Of a stretch of 64,000 nt of DNA, positions 13,901 through 28,200 are shown in pieces. How positions within the stretch are numbered: the stretch's first letter is position 1; the number at the start of each line of letters is the position of its first letter. This DNA is from Nymphaea colorata. Taxonomy: Eukaryota; Streptophyta; Magnoliopsida; Nymphaeales; Nymphaeaceae. The stretch is from assembly GCF_008831285.2 (NCBI RefSeq), contig NC_045147.1, positions 17,648,854 through 17,712,853 on the forward strand, read 5' to 3'. The notes beneath the pieces were generated by a model. The model was not told the DNA's origin and ran no database searches. It saw nothing but the letters and a program-made list of their open reading frames with translations. A program made the position numbers and the translations under genes.

Positions 13901-14766
13901 AAAACGAAAATATGATTTCATAGCTAAGTTGATAGATAAAAGCATGTTGAACCGTCCATTTTCATGATCAGAGACTAAAAGTTCACAGTTCGCATCAAAT
14001 GCGCCCCTTATGCATGAAATTTATGGATCTTATGTGGTATGTTTTTGCTAATGTGGTAAAAGATCCAAGATAAAATTAATGGGACTTTGAATGAGCAAAG
14101 ATATATTCTCATAGAAAGAAAAGTGTGTGTGTGTGTTGCTTGCAACATCTTCTCTTCTCTTCTCTGCCGTTGGATGGTGGTGTAAGGTAGGAGGTGACGG
14201 GAGGCACATGGACACGGAAAGGAAAGAGAGGACCATTGTTGGTTGGGCGCAGAAAGAAAGGCTTCTAGAAGGCAATACATGTTGAGGACAACTGGTGTTT
14301 GCCAAACACAAAAGAGAAGTGTCAACTCAAACAACTCACTTGCGCTTGTCTTACTACCTTTTTCCATTCCCCCCGGACCCTCCGTTTCCCCCTTTTCATA
14401 GTGAAACTAAATTATTGAAACGCGTGGTGTTGGCCAAGCCACTGCATCAGGATTCTCCAGGGAATCTGTGCTTAGCTATCGTCTCGGCCGTATGCTGAAC
14501 ATCCATCCTGGCTTCAATGTGACGTATTTGAAGCCTGGTTCTTTGTATCACTTGCAAAATGATTCATCTCCACCACCGATTCTGAAAGAGGCTTAAGCAA
14601 CTCTCGTAATTGCATACCATTGTTACCTTGGTTTCTGTAGAAAATTACCTGAGCAATGTTCGGCAGGACACTGCCGGATCGGAAAATTTAGCAGACAGCA
14701 GATGGTGGATCTACGGAGCCAAGTCACATATTCACTGAGATCATAAAAGCGGGTCCTGATTTCAGA

Positions 14767-14792
14767 CCTTTTTTTTTTTTTTTTTTTTTTTG
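14767..14792. repeat. Poly-T tract
   Basis: About 25 consecutive T (poly-A on the minus strand). It may be the tail of an old retroposed insertion, but no body was recognised. Confidence 0.7.
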
Positions 14793-17700
14793 AGTACACG
14801 AATAAATAGATGAACTTGGTGATCTTCCAACGGAGCAGTCTGCAGAGTTTAACTGTAGAACTACAGTGTTCTCCAGAAAAAAGGAAATTGATTCTCTTGG
14901 TCTTGGTTTCAAGTGTTCAGTTTTTTGCTTCACTATCTCTGATCAGTTATTTAACAGACTTGTGTCATGAATGATCTGCACGGTGGTTCCTTGGTGGGTA
15001 ATTAAATGATGCAAGCTTTTAGGGATGGTAAATGAGCAGGGCGAGCCAAACAGATTATTTATGAACTTGGGTCACGCTTGTGGTTAACCAGATTGAAATC
15101 CGAGTTTATAGCATGCATGGGGGGAAGAAGCCGAGTTTGAATTTGGCTTCTCCAGTGAAAACAAAAGGTTCTTCAATTCTAAAAGTTCTGAAAAATTGGT
15201 TCCATACCGGTTAGGTGAAACTTGAAGGTAAGATACTTACATTACTTCAAACTCTAGCTAGCTCTAAGAAATATGTGTTTCAACCATGGACTCTACTTGC
15301 AAGCCATAACATTTCAACTGATAGAATGTGTGATATAAAACATATATGATATGGAATGCATTTCTGCGACAGTTTCTGCATTACATTCCAAATCCCAGTC
15401 AGACACCTTTGGAAGTATGGTACAAATCAATTTTTTATTCAAATGATCAACCCTCCATGTGATAGTGAGATGTAGCTCAGTAGGTGGGTCACCTTACAAG
15501 GGCGGAGCTGAAATGTTGCTCATGCATTTGTACAAATACTGGTGGATGTAGTAATTCTATGGCTCAGCTGGATCCAAGAGGGCCGAGAAATGGTCCACAC
15601 CCTGCAAGCAATAAAAGAAGGGATGGAAAAGCAATTGCTTCTTATCTCTTTAATGATAGAAGCAAGCTACATGTTGGTGACATATTGGCTTTTTTAAATT
15701 TCGCAGAATTCTCACGTAGATTGATTCTCTAAACAAGAAAACACATATGACCGTCTGCCATTGTATCCAATTGTGGGGATGGATTGTCACATCTTGCCAA
15801 CGCCTTCTTTTGTCACATGTTACCATCAAAGCCAACTGCTATGTGTCTCTCCTTTCCCTCTTTTTTCCCTTCCTGTCAATAATTTAAACAGTTTAGCAGG
15901 TGCAGAGTCATACAGGTTTCCTCCAACCTTAAGTAGACTCAGTTTTGGCTTGCGTATTGAGAGACTAACGTCAAGATTGGACCAACATAGCAGCCACACA
16001 GCTGGTGCCATTATATCAACCCTCCTTCCTTTTTCTCATTTTTAACATGAGACTTCCCAGAATGTGAGACTCAGGTGCATTCCCGGCAGTGTAAAACCGC
16101 AAAGCTAGTACCTAACCCCGGTGCTATTCCTCATTGCTTTCAGAATGGCTTTCAGGAAATTAGATAAGAATTACTTCCCTTAAAAGTTTGAATTCTAAAA
16201 TATAGGATTTCCTCAGTTGAAACTACTGCACTGCAGCGGTAAGTGGAGACGTGAAAAACTTTTTCTTTGGAAAAATAGATGCCATACAGTATGCGAAATG
16301 GTCAATGGACGCAAACTCCGGGTTCCCGGGTATGATGTAAATGAAATTTATTACACATGAGTAATGCACATCTGTCAATAGGAGGAAGAAAACTAACACC
16401 CATCAAATTATTTTTCTAAACAGTCAAGCCGGCGATCGGAATGAAGCTTCATGCCTCTTTCTTTCTTCACGTTTACGTTTCTTTTTCTCCCTTTGTTAAA
16501 GGCGGAAGTGTAGAAGAGTTTTGACAGTCAAAGGCTTCTAGAAGTTGTCGGGTGTCTACAGTTTGTATTTAAAAGATTGAACCGGAGCGCCAGGCTGAGC
16601 TGCCCTGACGCTTGCAGGATTGAGAACTATTGCATCTGAGTGACACCAACGATTGCAGAATTTGCAGTTGAACGGGAACAAAACGACCACGCAGTTGCGT
16701 CCGGAATCCGTATGAGCAGTGATCATCATATTTGCCGTATGCTGCAATGAAAATGAGAGATAGAGGATAAAAAATGCATGAATTCTTCCTGAAGCATTGC
16801 AGCTAGAAATTGATGAAGGTGACAGACGAAGATACGTGCAGGGCAGGGCAGTCGGAAAAAAATAACAAACAAACAAAAGAATCGATGTAAGAAAAGTGCA
16901 CGGACGCGGATGCGCTTGCAAGTTCTCCAAATCTCATTAAAATTTTTCATACTAACACAAGCGTAAACGCATTTGCTGGTTAAACGATGAAGTCGAATGC
17001 AAATTGATAAATTGGATTGACTAAAACGTTTTATTTTTGGCGATCAAGTTTTTTTCATCATATGAGCCACTGATTTTCTGAAAAGATGTGGAAGGCTATT
17101 AAAAGAAGGTGGTGGTAGTGGTTCTCTCTCTCTCTCTCTCTCCGTCAAAAATGTCTGCTGAACCAGCTTGCGAGAGCAAGTTGAATTTCACTGTTCCTCT
17201 CAATTGCCTTCGTTTTTAATTACTAGGACTGGATTTTATGGGAATTACCGCGACATCTTGGTAAATATCTGGGTTTTTTTCCTTACGGCAGGCTACTCTC
17301 TGCAACAACCGTAATACCAAAAGCTTACCCAGCTTTGTAATTAGATTGTCGGGAGAGCATGCTCCGTTGCTTACCAAGCGAAAAATACGAAGATCCAAAA
17401 TTAAATGGGCCCAGGCCGACTGGGTTCCAAGAAACATAACTACTATAGGCGCGTGACAACCTCTGTTACGTAAGTATGGGTGCTTGTACGAAGTAAGATG
17501 TTGCAATTGTACACAGAAATTAGGGGAAGGAGCACGAATATGCAATGAAATATGTACACAAACTATTCGAACAAGGTATATTGCACTCTGTTGCCAATAC
17601 ATACTTTTTAGTCTAAGCATGAGACTGAATAACTTACGTGAAGGCGATTGATAAGAACAATATGTCATTGAAATTCACGATTTTCATACACATTGTTCAA

Positions 17701-18086
17701 CAAAACCATTTTCTTATGTCACGAAACATAATATGACTGTGTTCACTGTTTGACTATTGAATTTAAGAACATCTATAATCATACTATATTTTCTAAAATT
17801 AAAGCGTAATGTAATGTTCTTAGAACATGTGTTTCAAGAACATGTATTTCAAATTACAATTTTCTCTTACTAAAATGTCCTATAAGAAAAGCATTTAAAA
17901 GCCAACGTCCATTACCGGAGACTGCAAGCACCTCTGATCACTTTACTCAAATCAAGGTCATCCACTCTATTAGCCAGGACAGGAGAAGGAAAACAGATGC
18001 CTTAATTGCTGACGGACAAGCGGAGATGCAAAAGAAATCTAGATCCGACTTTGTCCTTGGTAAATCAAGAGTTGGCACTTGAATTC

Positions 18087-18560
18087 AAGTTGGCAGAGTC
18101 CGAAACCATATTCTTGTGTGGACCTTGGATCACACGCGAAGGACTTGCAAGCAACCATGTTCAACATGGCCAAGGAGAAATGGAAGCCGAAACTAGATCC
18201 TGAACCCGTTCATTCTTTTCCTTTTCCGATGGTGTTTCGAGAGAGAAAGGCACGTATATGATGCTTAAGACAAGTTGGAGAATTCCCAAACCATATCTTC
18301 GTACGAGTCCTGGATCTCATGAGAAGATGGATTTCCATGTAACTATGTTCAACAGGCCAAGAAACAATGAAGCTCGAAACTGAAGCAAAGACTCCCTTCT
18401 AAGAAACTGACGGTGGAGGGAGGAGAAACACCAAGTGAAGCAAAGTATTCCCTTATTAGAAGACCATGTACATGCTAGAATTGGAGCCACAACCCGTTTA
18501 TTCTTTTCTTTAGTGGTGTCTTTTTAGAGAGAGAGAAAGAGAGAGGGCATGTATTTGAAG
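18087..18560. repeat. Diverged tandem duplication, unit about 185 bp
   Basis: A segment starting AAGTTGGCAGAGTCCG (18087) recurs as AAGTTGGAGAATTCCC (18272). Matching landmarks follow in the same order: ACCATATTCTT, CATGTTCAACA versus TATGTTCAACA, AACCCGTTCATTCTTT and a GAGAGA tract. The copies differ by many substitutions and indels, so the duplication is old. Confidence 0.6.
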
Positions 18561-19257
18561 CTGGAAACCCCGGTTATTGGTTCAATGTTTTCCTTCCCTT
18601 AAACCGGTTTCCGCCAAAATCACATCCATGAAAATAACACAAGGCTAGGAAGATATCATGGTTCTAACAGCATCGCTTGTTCTTGGAGTTCCATTCGAAT
18701 GCCTATTGTCAGCATCAACCGAAAGATGGATTGTAGGTGCCAATAGGCCCAATACCAGATGCTTGTTCTGCCATCACAAAAAGATGAATTAGAAGACAAT
18801 AAATTGAATAATGGCGTGATACCTCCGGATGCTAAGTACGGGGGCCCATTGGCGGCAGGAGTTGACATCATCACCAAATCGGTGATTCCTGACAGTGGCG
18901 GAAATAGTTTTTAATCCATTGTTGAGATTGGAAATCCCATAGACATTGATACGGTAGAGGTGAAAATAACGATCCTTGACTAGGACATATAACCAACGAA
19001 TTTGGTAACAAGACACCAAAGAGTTGCTAAAGAAGCGGACAAAAGGACTTTATTGAAGAGACTTACACTGGAGTCATAATCAACAATCATATCGATTAGC
19101 TTTAATTCCTGCTTGTTATCATCAGATAAACAGCTGCTCCACATAAAGTTTCGCGCTAAAGTTCAGCATTGCTAAGTAGGAAAGTAAAACAGTGCCCAAG
19201 AAGCAACAGCTGCTAAACTGATGCACAATAACAAGGAACTAAAAGAGAACAGCAGCA

Positions 19258-22200
19258 TCAAGACTCCATCTTCTTCTTGATTAGCCCCTTGAAGAAATCA
19301 AAGCTATACAAAACACAAACATTAAGTTAATCTTCAGTTAAGTCGCTAAATTGTTCTCTACAACAGCTGATAAATGGGAAGTGTTAGTCTAGAAAGAGGA
19401 AAGGAAGAAGACTAGTGTACCATGTCACACAGGTGCAAGGTGTGGTATTTTTCATAAAAACAATAAATTGTCCACAATCAATAAAATTTGCAATTAACAA
19501 ATAACAAGCTATAATTTTATCAATGATTCAAAGAAAAAGAAAGCAATTCGTTCATTGCCGCACCCAAGCAGCACTGGCACCAGAGTGGTGTCAACTTGGG
19601 CGCAGGCAATTTTTCAAGACCATGTTACTTATCTAGCGAATCATCAAATATGTGTAGACGCTATGTGGACCATTCATTAAAGCACTTAATATGACCAATC
19701 ACCAGAATATTTAAGAGGTGAAATAACAAAGAATTACATAAAAAACAAATTAGTTCTCATAACATTTTATTATGCAATTATCAATAATGGAGCAGCCTAA
19801 GAGCAGGATCTGCTCAAGGACACTGAAGTTCAACCATGAAATCCCAAGATATTTCTTGCTAATGTTGGTATTCAAGTTATCACAAACATAATAAGGCAAA
19901 CTTTCACCAGTTCGCATTTCATACACAAAAGCAGATAGACATACATATGAACATGCACATATACATACATCATCAACAAACACAGACACTCTCTCTATCT
20001 CACTCTCTTTGTTTATCTATCTTTAAGGAGCTCGAATTTGCATACATGGAAATACCATTTCTACCTGTTCCCATCAGGATGAAGTTCATATTTCTTGTTA
20101 TCATCATCAATGGCCAAAAGGTAACCAGAAGAAGTCAAACCCTGAAATGATGCATGTAATTAGAAAAGTCGAAAATAGGCAAAAAACATATAAGTTTAGC
20201 CAGTTTTTGAAAACATGCTTCTGACCTGAATGGCAACCACACTATTTTCTGGACTTGGGTTGCCATGCTTTTCCTCTATGACAACTTTCTGCCCACTGCA
20301 AAGTTCAAACATGGTACAAAGAGTAAGCAAATTATGTTATCTGAACGGTGTAAAATTTAATAAGCTAACAGCTAGGCTAGTCTTCCATAGCTTCAAAAGT
20401 GTGAGGAAAGGTAAATGAGATAATATCGCGTGTCTTTTATTGAGGTTGAAGTGTATTCCTTTTTTGTCTTTCTGTACATTTTTGAGAAGTGAATTATTCA
20501 TTATTCAGTGTATTTTCATAATGGTTTCTTCCTTTGCATGGACAAATCTTTTTCATCATTTCTGACTAGCAAAAAGGTAACGAATTTTAGCCATTGCAAA
20601 AAATCAATGTCTACAAATTGGCATTCTTTAGAACAAGACAGGGGCAAGCTTTTGGAAGGCATACATTCCTTTATATCTGATACCCTGGCAAAGTCTCATG
20701 ATATTGTCTCCTCCATCTCATCAAGCCTCTTCTCTGAACCCAATCTATCTCATTTTCCTGTATATGTTCTATTGTGTCTAGAAAAGCCGTTATGATCAAG
20801 GAACCGGCAAGTATTTTCATCACTAGAAAAAACAATTTAAAAGAAGAAACAGCCAAGCTGAAGGCATGTATAATCTTATTGATAAATAAGATTGATAATA
20901 TTACAGTCTAAAGGCAAGGAACAGTCAATTGCCCAAATGGCTGAATTGGGCGTTGCAAATTCTTGACATGAACAGACTCTTTGAGTTAAAAAAATTCTAC
21001 GTGAAGCAAACAAGTATGAATTCAGTGACAAAAAATAAAAATACAAATATAACATGAATAAGGCTTCTTGCAACTAGAAAAATGCATTAAGCATGCCAGG
21101 GCCATTTCCTGAAAGTACACAATATCAGCAGGAGCTTCAGAAAAGGATTGGTAGAAGGAATCTCTGGATCTGAATCAGAGAGACTCGAAGGGTAATTTTA
21201 GGTGTTCCAAGACGGCAGCTGAATTTCAAGTTTCCAAGTTCAAAAGAACATATAAACGAAGTTTTGCAAGAGTCAATCCCAACAACAAACATAACATGTG
21301 AACAATGAAATTCTACAAAAATAGGAGAATCATAACCTAAATAAGGAAAGAAGAATGGAAAAAGTATTAGTAGTATGCCTAGCCATAGAAAACCCTTCTT
21401 AAAAAAAAAAACAATAAAAACATTAAAAACAATGAGAACAAAAAAGCTTGTCTTTTTCTTGTTTTTCTGAGAAAAACTCCAAAATGAATCTTTCGTGTTT
21501 TTACCGTGTTAGCTTCTTATTATTTTTGCCTTAAAGTTAAAACTTAAATTATTTATCTTCATTTCTATCATTACTAAAACATAATTTTTATCATTTTATC
21601 AAGCTATTTTTTATGTTTTGTTGTTAATTTTTCATTTATTTAAATTTTTCTTAACTTTTATGTTTTTTTCTTTTCTAAAAAAAATGCTAAATTTTTCCTG
21701 AGATTTTCAGCTATGTCAAAAAGTAACAAAAAAAAAACCTTGACATATAGTACCTATTCTCATCAGGAATATGAAACAATTTTGGGTTCTTCATTTCATT
21801 GCCATCTATTGATCCTACATTTTAGTTGTCTCCTGAGCCCTTTCTTAATTTCAACTTGGCAATGGCTTGACAGCAGTTTCATTTTTTTTTTCTTAGTTTA
21901 CCTTTCAAACTTAGACATTATCTAAATTCACCAGGAATATGAAAATGATTTTAGGTTCACTTCTTTACAACCATAACTTGTAAGCAAGTTGACTTTACGA
22001 AGGTTCACAGATGCATACAATTGCAGCATGCACTATGTATATGTAGCCAATCTTTGCATGTACAATTGCTTGTACATAACTACATATTCAATCATGTGTA
22101 GCTAACTGGTAGTAGAAAAGAAACCAAACCATAAAGGAACTAATATTTCACAACTGAAACATTACTATGTGGCTGCCACATGTCAATGTGTTATTGATTG

Positions 22201-25200
22201 TTTTCACATACTGAATTTTCTGGTGCCTAGACAAGCAAGACAGGAATACAGAATTCAGACATGTTTCAGATTTAAGTGGAAAGCATAAACCAAGGCTCAA
22301 AAACAAATACCTGTGCATCCAATATTTGTAGTACAAACTTTCAAGGGCTTGGAATCCTGCAGAAACATACGAAGACAAGCTCATCAGTGTCAATCACTGT
22401 ACCAAAAAGAAGCTCAAAGCAAAGGAATACATTATTGGCAAGCATGTGTATGTTTGACAGAGCTTGTTCTTATAAAATCCAGCTCAGAATTGGTGTCTGA
22501 CCACTTGCATTAGTTGCAGTATGCTTGCAACATCATGCATTTACAAGATGGAAGTTTGTCATTTCAAAAAAAAAAAACACAAGCAGCAGTTGTAACACAG
22601 GTAAACATGGTGTAGACTATAAATTTGTATGCAGCCACAGCTATGGCACTCATCTGAAGTGTAGAAATGCGTCTAGACATGAAATCACTAGGCATAACAA
22701 ACTCATACTGTTTCTTCCATCATCCAATGCAGTGTGGTGCAATCCATAAAAAAAGGCTCTGCCAGAATGAAGCAATGTTTATGAGGGTAAATTTCTTTAC
22801 GTTGTGACTGGACATATATCCAAAACTACAGAGGAAATAAATTCAAGATTGCTCTCAATAGAAATGAATGAAAATATTCCACAACGCTTAATAGATAAGT
22901 GGTGTTATTTCTCCCTTTTCATCTTTTCTTTCTTCACTGCTACAATAAATATTACAGTGCCTTGTACTTCATTCATGATGAGGTTACAAGATCAGCATGC
23001 ACTAGTCAATTAACTATGTGCTAGGAATAATTATTTTGATATTCAGCTAATTCATCTTGATATTACAAATGCTTCTGCACATATTTGAAGCCATATGCAA
23101 ATAAATGTTCCAGCAATTAACTTCATGATTAGCAATATATGATCATCATACAAAAAGTAAACATGCCAGACTAGGATCTGCACATGTGCGAGGGCTTTAA
23201 ATCAACAATAAGAGAAAAAACGATCACCTTGATTAATAAAAGCTTCATACAGAGATTCAAATCTTGAGAAGAAGGATGCAAGAATTTCTTCCCTTGTTAG
23301 ACGTAGGGAGCCAGATGTTAACTTCTGTAATGCTGTATTTAAGCAAGTTGTTGGCATATCATTATTCAAGTTCAACCCGATGCCTGCAGATGATCACCCT
23401 TTCAGAGGATATAATAAAGGAAGTAAAAAGGTAACCCAAGGAACCTGAGATAAAGTAGAACACGATGTGAATAACTCGAACCAACACAAAAAGGATCAGC
23501 TGTTAAAACCACAGATCACAGATGTAGATCTCCTATTATGGCAAAATACCAATGAGGCAAACGTTAACACATTTTGAAAATAATATTTTACCAGAAACAT
23601 TTATGTAAAATTTAAAATCTCAAAATACAAATAAACTACACACAACATGAGATATCATGTTGGCACTGCACAAATGTTGGAAACAAGCATGATGTTTTCA
23701 GAATAGACATTCTGAAAATATCACATCTATGAAGTTGGCTGTCACAATTGCAAAAGCAAATTTCCTATTTAGGGAAGACACATAAAAAGATTCTCTTTTA
23801 CCAGCACTAACATTGAACTTCTTTGATCTATATGCTGATGTGCATAGGACCCCTCCAACCTTAAGCCCATCAAGATAAAGGTCATTAGGCCATTTTATTT
23901 TCACATCAAGGCACGGCAGACCCTGCAAAATTGCATGATCAATGTCAAGCACAAACCATACACAGGACATTTGTTTGATTAGAGAATAAAACAAAAAACA
24001 AAATTGCAAGTGCAAACATATAATTCAAGGTCATGCAATGTTTTAAAGGAATAGAATGCCATTGAAATGAATGCTGGAAAGTTGAAGTCCAATGACAGTA
24101 GCGATGTAACGAGTTTTAAGATTTTTAATTCAAAATCACTGAAATTTATCACAAGCTGCTACAACCGGATGAGTCAGGAAAGCAACAATATTGAAAGTTT
24201 TCTGTCCTCGCATGTGCGTATGCTGCTATTTCACACAGAAGGTTTTGTCTAATGTATATCCTGCAGCAACATCTACATCTAATAGAGTACTCAGATGGCA
24301 TGTATGTTCCCTCTGATGTCCAAAATCTCAACCTTCATCTAGGTGTAACCTTTTTTTTACAAATCTAACTATAATAAATAGATTGTACATGCCAAAAAAT
24401 AAAATAAAAAAGGAAACCACATATACATATTTTCTGATGTCTATTTTGAACTCTACAAGCAACAAAAATTCAGAATGTCAAATTGAATGCTTACAAAATG
24501 TTGTCTACACACCAATAAATTACATATAGTATGTTGGTCACAAATACAGTTCTCGGATTTCAATGAGGTTTTCCTTAGGTAGTAACTCAAAAGTTTGTTT
24601 TTCTCAGGAAAATCTTGGAAATTCAAGAAATAAAAAACATACAACAACAAATAAAAAACATGAAATTATGAATTTTCTACTGATTTTCTTACAAAAAATT
24701 GATAAAAAATAAAAAATAGTTATTAAAATATTAAGGGAAAAAAATAAAATACTGCAAGCAATAGTCCGATATTTTTAACTCCAAACTATAAGGTGATATT
24801 TTCAAATATTTGCAACAATTTTCATTTTTACTAATTTCTCTTTTTCAGGTGATATTATCAACATATTTTGAAATGTTACCTATATTTGTGACTATGGTTG
24901 ATTCCCTTATTCTAGGATATGTGGATTGCGTCTGTATGGTTAGATTTGCAAAAAAAAACTCATAAAGTGCAGGGCCTGGAGGCTGTTAATTTGAGACATC
25001 TTTGGTAGCTGACACTATACGAATGCACACTCATATACACAGAAAGGAGTATGTGGACTAGGAAATATTAGGAGTTTGAGCACTACAGTGAGCCATTTGA
25101 TTTAGATTGAATAAGTTGTCACATCTAACACATGAAACAACTTTCAGTGTCAATTGATATCCACCTTCTAAGAAGTAGCCTTACCCATGAAAATTTCCAG

Positions 25201-28200
25201 ACTGTCCCATTATATTCATTGAACAGCTAGAAGTCCATAGACCTCATACTTATTAGTTCATATGCATACACACACAAACTACATTTACAGCACCATCACA
25301 AATACTGTTTTGGGCTATGTCACATAGGTACGGGTATGGGTGCTGGCACGGGTACGAGAAAGCGGGAAAGGGTATGGCGTTTTCGCCAATCTTGGTACAA
25401 CGGTACAGCGATAATACTACATTTTTAATTCTAAAAAACAAATTGAAATCATCACATCATTAAGACAATGTTCCTTTCATAGTTCCTACATATAATCTCA
25501 CAAAAAAACATAAACAAACCAAAACAATGTTTTTTTGGGGTTTGGATCGGTTCCGACCCAAAACCGATCCAAACATACCTGGTCCCGGTACGGGCACGCC
25601 GGTACGGGTATGTGGGCTTCCCCAACTACTATTGTGACTTAGGTTTTGGGGTTTTTATTGGCAAGATTTGTCTAGGGTGTTAAATCAACTTCAATGTGAA
25701 TTTTTTTTTTTTTGAAAAATCTCAAGAATACAAAAAAATTATAGAAAAGTAAAAAATATGAAAAAAATAGGTTCTAATTTTCGTACATCATCATCATTCA
25801 AAATCCAAAAATAGTTATTAAAATATTAAAAGAAACATCAAACAAAAAAATTTAAAATAACTTTCCAGAAAAAACAAATGAAAAACAAAAACATGAAAAT
25901 GTCATTTTGGGACCTTCAAAATATCACAATTTTCTTGTTTTTCTTTGTTGGCCAAAAAATGGCTATACTATAATGATATCATTGTCACACGCACCAAGTA
26001 TTTTAAGATTTTGAAAATTAATAGCTCCATTGTACAAAGTGATTTAAAAAATCATATTTTTATGTGCAAGAATTGTGACGATACCGCCAAGAAAATTATG
26101 CTAAATGCATTTATTGAGCCTGATTTGAAAATTCAAGGTACACTTAGTATAGATGGGATCGGATATCTGCAATGCCTTATGATCTCAATGCAAAATTTTT
26201 GAATGGCCAGTGGTGTCTACTCCAAATGATGAACCCTATCATCTTACAGGTTTCCCGTTTCATTTACAGAAGAGTATTTTCGTCATAATAAGGTTACACA
26301 TTTTTGAGAAATGAGGTTGTAGGTTCAAATCCATCCTTAGCTGCTCCTTAATGTTCACAAGGTTTTCATGATAAACACATGCTTTCTCCAACACAAACTT
26401 GACCTAGAGCACAATTCATCTCAGGCATCCAACTTAAACACCTAGTGATTAAGTGATAATTGAGCTTCATTTGACCCCAAGTCCTTTAATACTTGTGTTA
26501 GAAGAACCCTTTAATACTTATGTTAAAAACCAACTTGGTCTCCAACTGCCTTATAGAGAATAAATCTCAGCTAGAGAATACAAACCACCGCAAAATCAGT
26601 TAGGCCCAGCTACAGTATTATCAATAGCTCTTTTAAACCAGCTTTGCTACGAGCCATGTCCTTGACATTGCATAAGAGAGCCTTATTATAAAAGTTATTC
26701 TCAAAGAAAAAGTATACTACATTTTTTCATCGAAACAATACCACACGATTTAAGCTGCTTATCCATGAAATTTGGCTGTCCATAGTGGTGAACCCAAAAC
26801 CAAAAAGTGTCAATTCAATCTGTATTTTCAATTAAATATGAGCAGATTCATTTACCTTTGCTTCACATGCAACCCTTATTGCCTCAACTATTGCAAGAGA
26901 TACAACATATTGCAGAAGAGGTAGAATGTGCCCATTGTCCATTTCCAATGTAAATGAGAACAACAGGCAACCATGTGGTGATTCCCATACATTTTTAGAA
27001 CGCCCTAAGGTTGTCATGGTCAAAACAAGAGAATTAGAAACTCAAGGTGACATGGAGACATGCTCTATTTAGTTCAATAGACACCAACCTCTTCCTTTAA
27101 ACTGGATATCCGTGATGCAAACAGTTCCTAAAGGAAGCTCACAAAAATTCCTGCTTGTTTCCAAATTTTCAGTGGCAAGAAGAAATCAGAACGGGAAATA
27201 ACCAAACTAATTGAGAACGCAAGTCTAATAGAGTGCAAGCTCTCTTTAACATGACAAAATAATAAAAGCACACACAAAACGAAAAGACAAGGAGACGACA
27301 AATTTGCAATACCCACTGCGAAACAAGATCATGAGTTGAAGGCAGCCGTGGAGACCACATCAGAAATCTACCAAAGACGCAAGTTGAAAGATTATTCATG
27401 TATAAGTTAGTCTGAAATGTCTGTAAGCCACATGGATTTTGTAGCTCAGAGTGAACAAGTATCTGGATTTCTTCTTCGCCCTCAGCAAGCTTCAAGCTTT
27501 TCTTGTGCTTTAGGGAGAAGGCAAACTCATTATCAGAAGAAGACTTTCCAGTTATGACGATAAGATATGAATTTTTTGAGCCTGAAATGTAAAGAATACA
27601 TGAGCAATTAGCACATGCCTTTGGTTTCAATTAATGAGAATGCAAGTACCAAATTACGTTATCTCCTAACGTGCCCTCTTGCAACCCCATAAACCTCTAT
27701 ACTGGACAAAACCTTCATAGTGATGAAGGCACAAAATTGGAAATGATCGATGCTCAACACCACTAAACAAACACGAACGGAAAACATCCTATCTCCAAAG
27801 GACAAATGTGGAGAAAAATTGATGTATTACATTGACCGAGAAAATAAATACCCAGCTACATGTTTGTATTGACTAATTTAATGCCCAATCCCATTGAAAT
27901 TTTTTCCAAGCCACGGAAAATATTTCCCAAGCTTTCAATTTCCCAAAACCCTAGTTGACTAAATTTTAGCATTCCGCAAACATGTAAAAGCCAAATAGAG
28001 TTGATAAACCTGATTCAACGAAAGCAAACGTCGTGCCAACTGAAACACTCCAAATCCGCTCCATGAGCTCAAAAGACGAGCAACACATTGTGCAAAACCC
28101 TAGACACAAACTTTGAAGCAGTTTACCAAAACATAAAGAGCGAACACATTAAATTTAATTCCAGACACAAATTTTTGAAGCAGTTTACCCAAACATAAAG

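Larger units (their letters stand above)
10940..19257. other. Intergenic region between ORP and HCS1
   Basis: About 8.3 kb without a recognisable gene. The proximal 450 bp are probably ORP promoter and leader. It then holds AT-rich DNA, a GC-rich patch near 13320-13720, a poly-T run at 14767-14792, a (CT)n run at 17124-17141 and a diverged tandem duplication near 18087-18560. The longest open frames (minus strand, 16556-16930 and 17216-17668) have no recognisable domain and poor coding character. Confidence 0.5.

Noticed and set aside
15468..15490. tRNA A-box-like GATGTAGCTCAGTAGGTGGG
   Set aside because: No matching B box (GGTTCRANYCC), acceptor stem or anticodon arm could be found within 60-90 bases downstream.
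17216..17668. 150-codon minus-strand open frame
   Set aside because: No recognisable domain, skewed composition, starts and ends in AT-rich DNA with no promoter-like context. It is within chance for about 8 kb of intergenic DNA.
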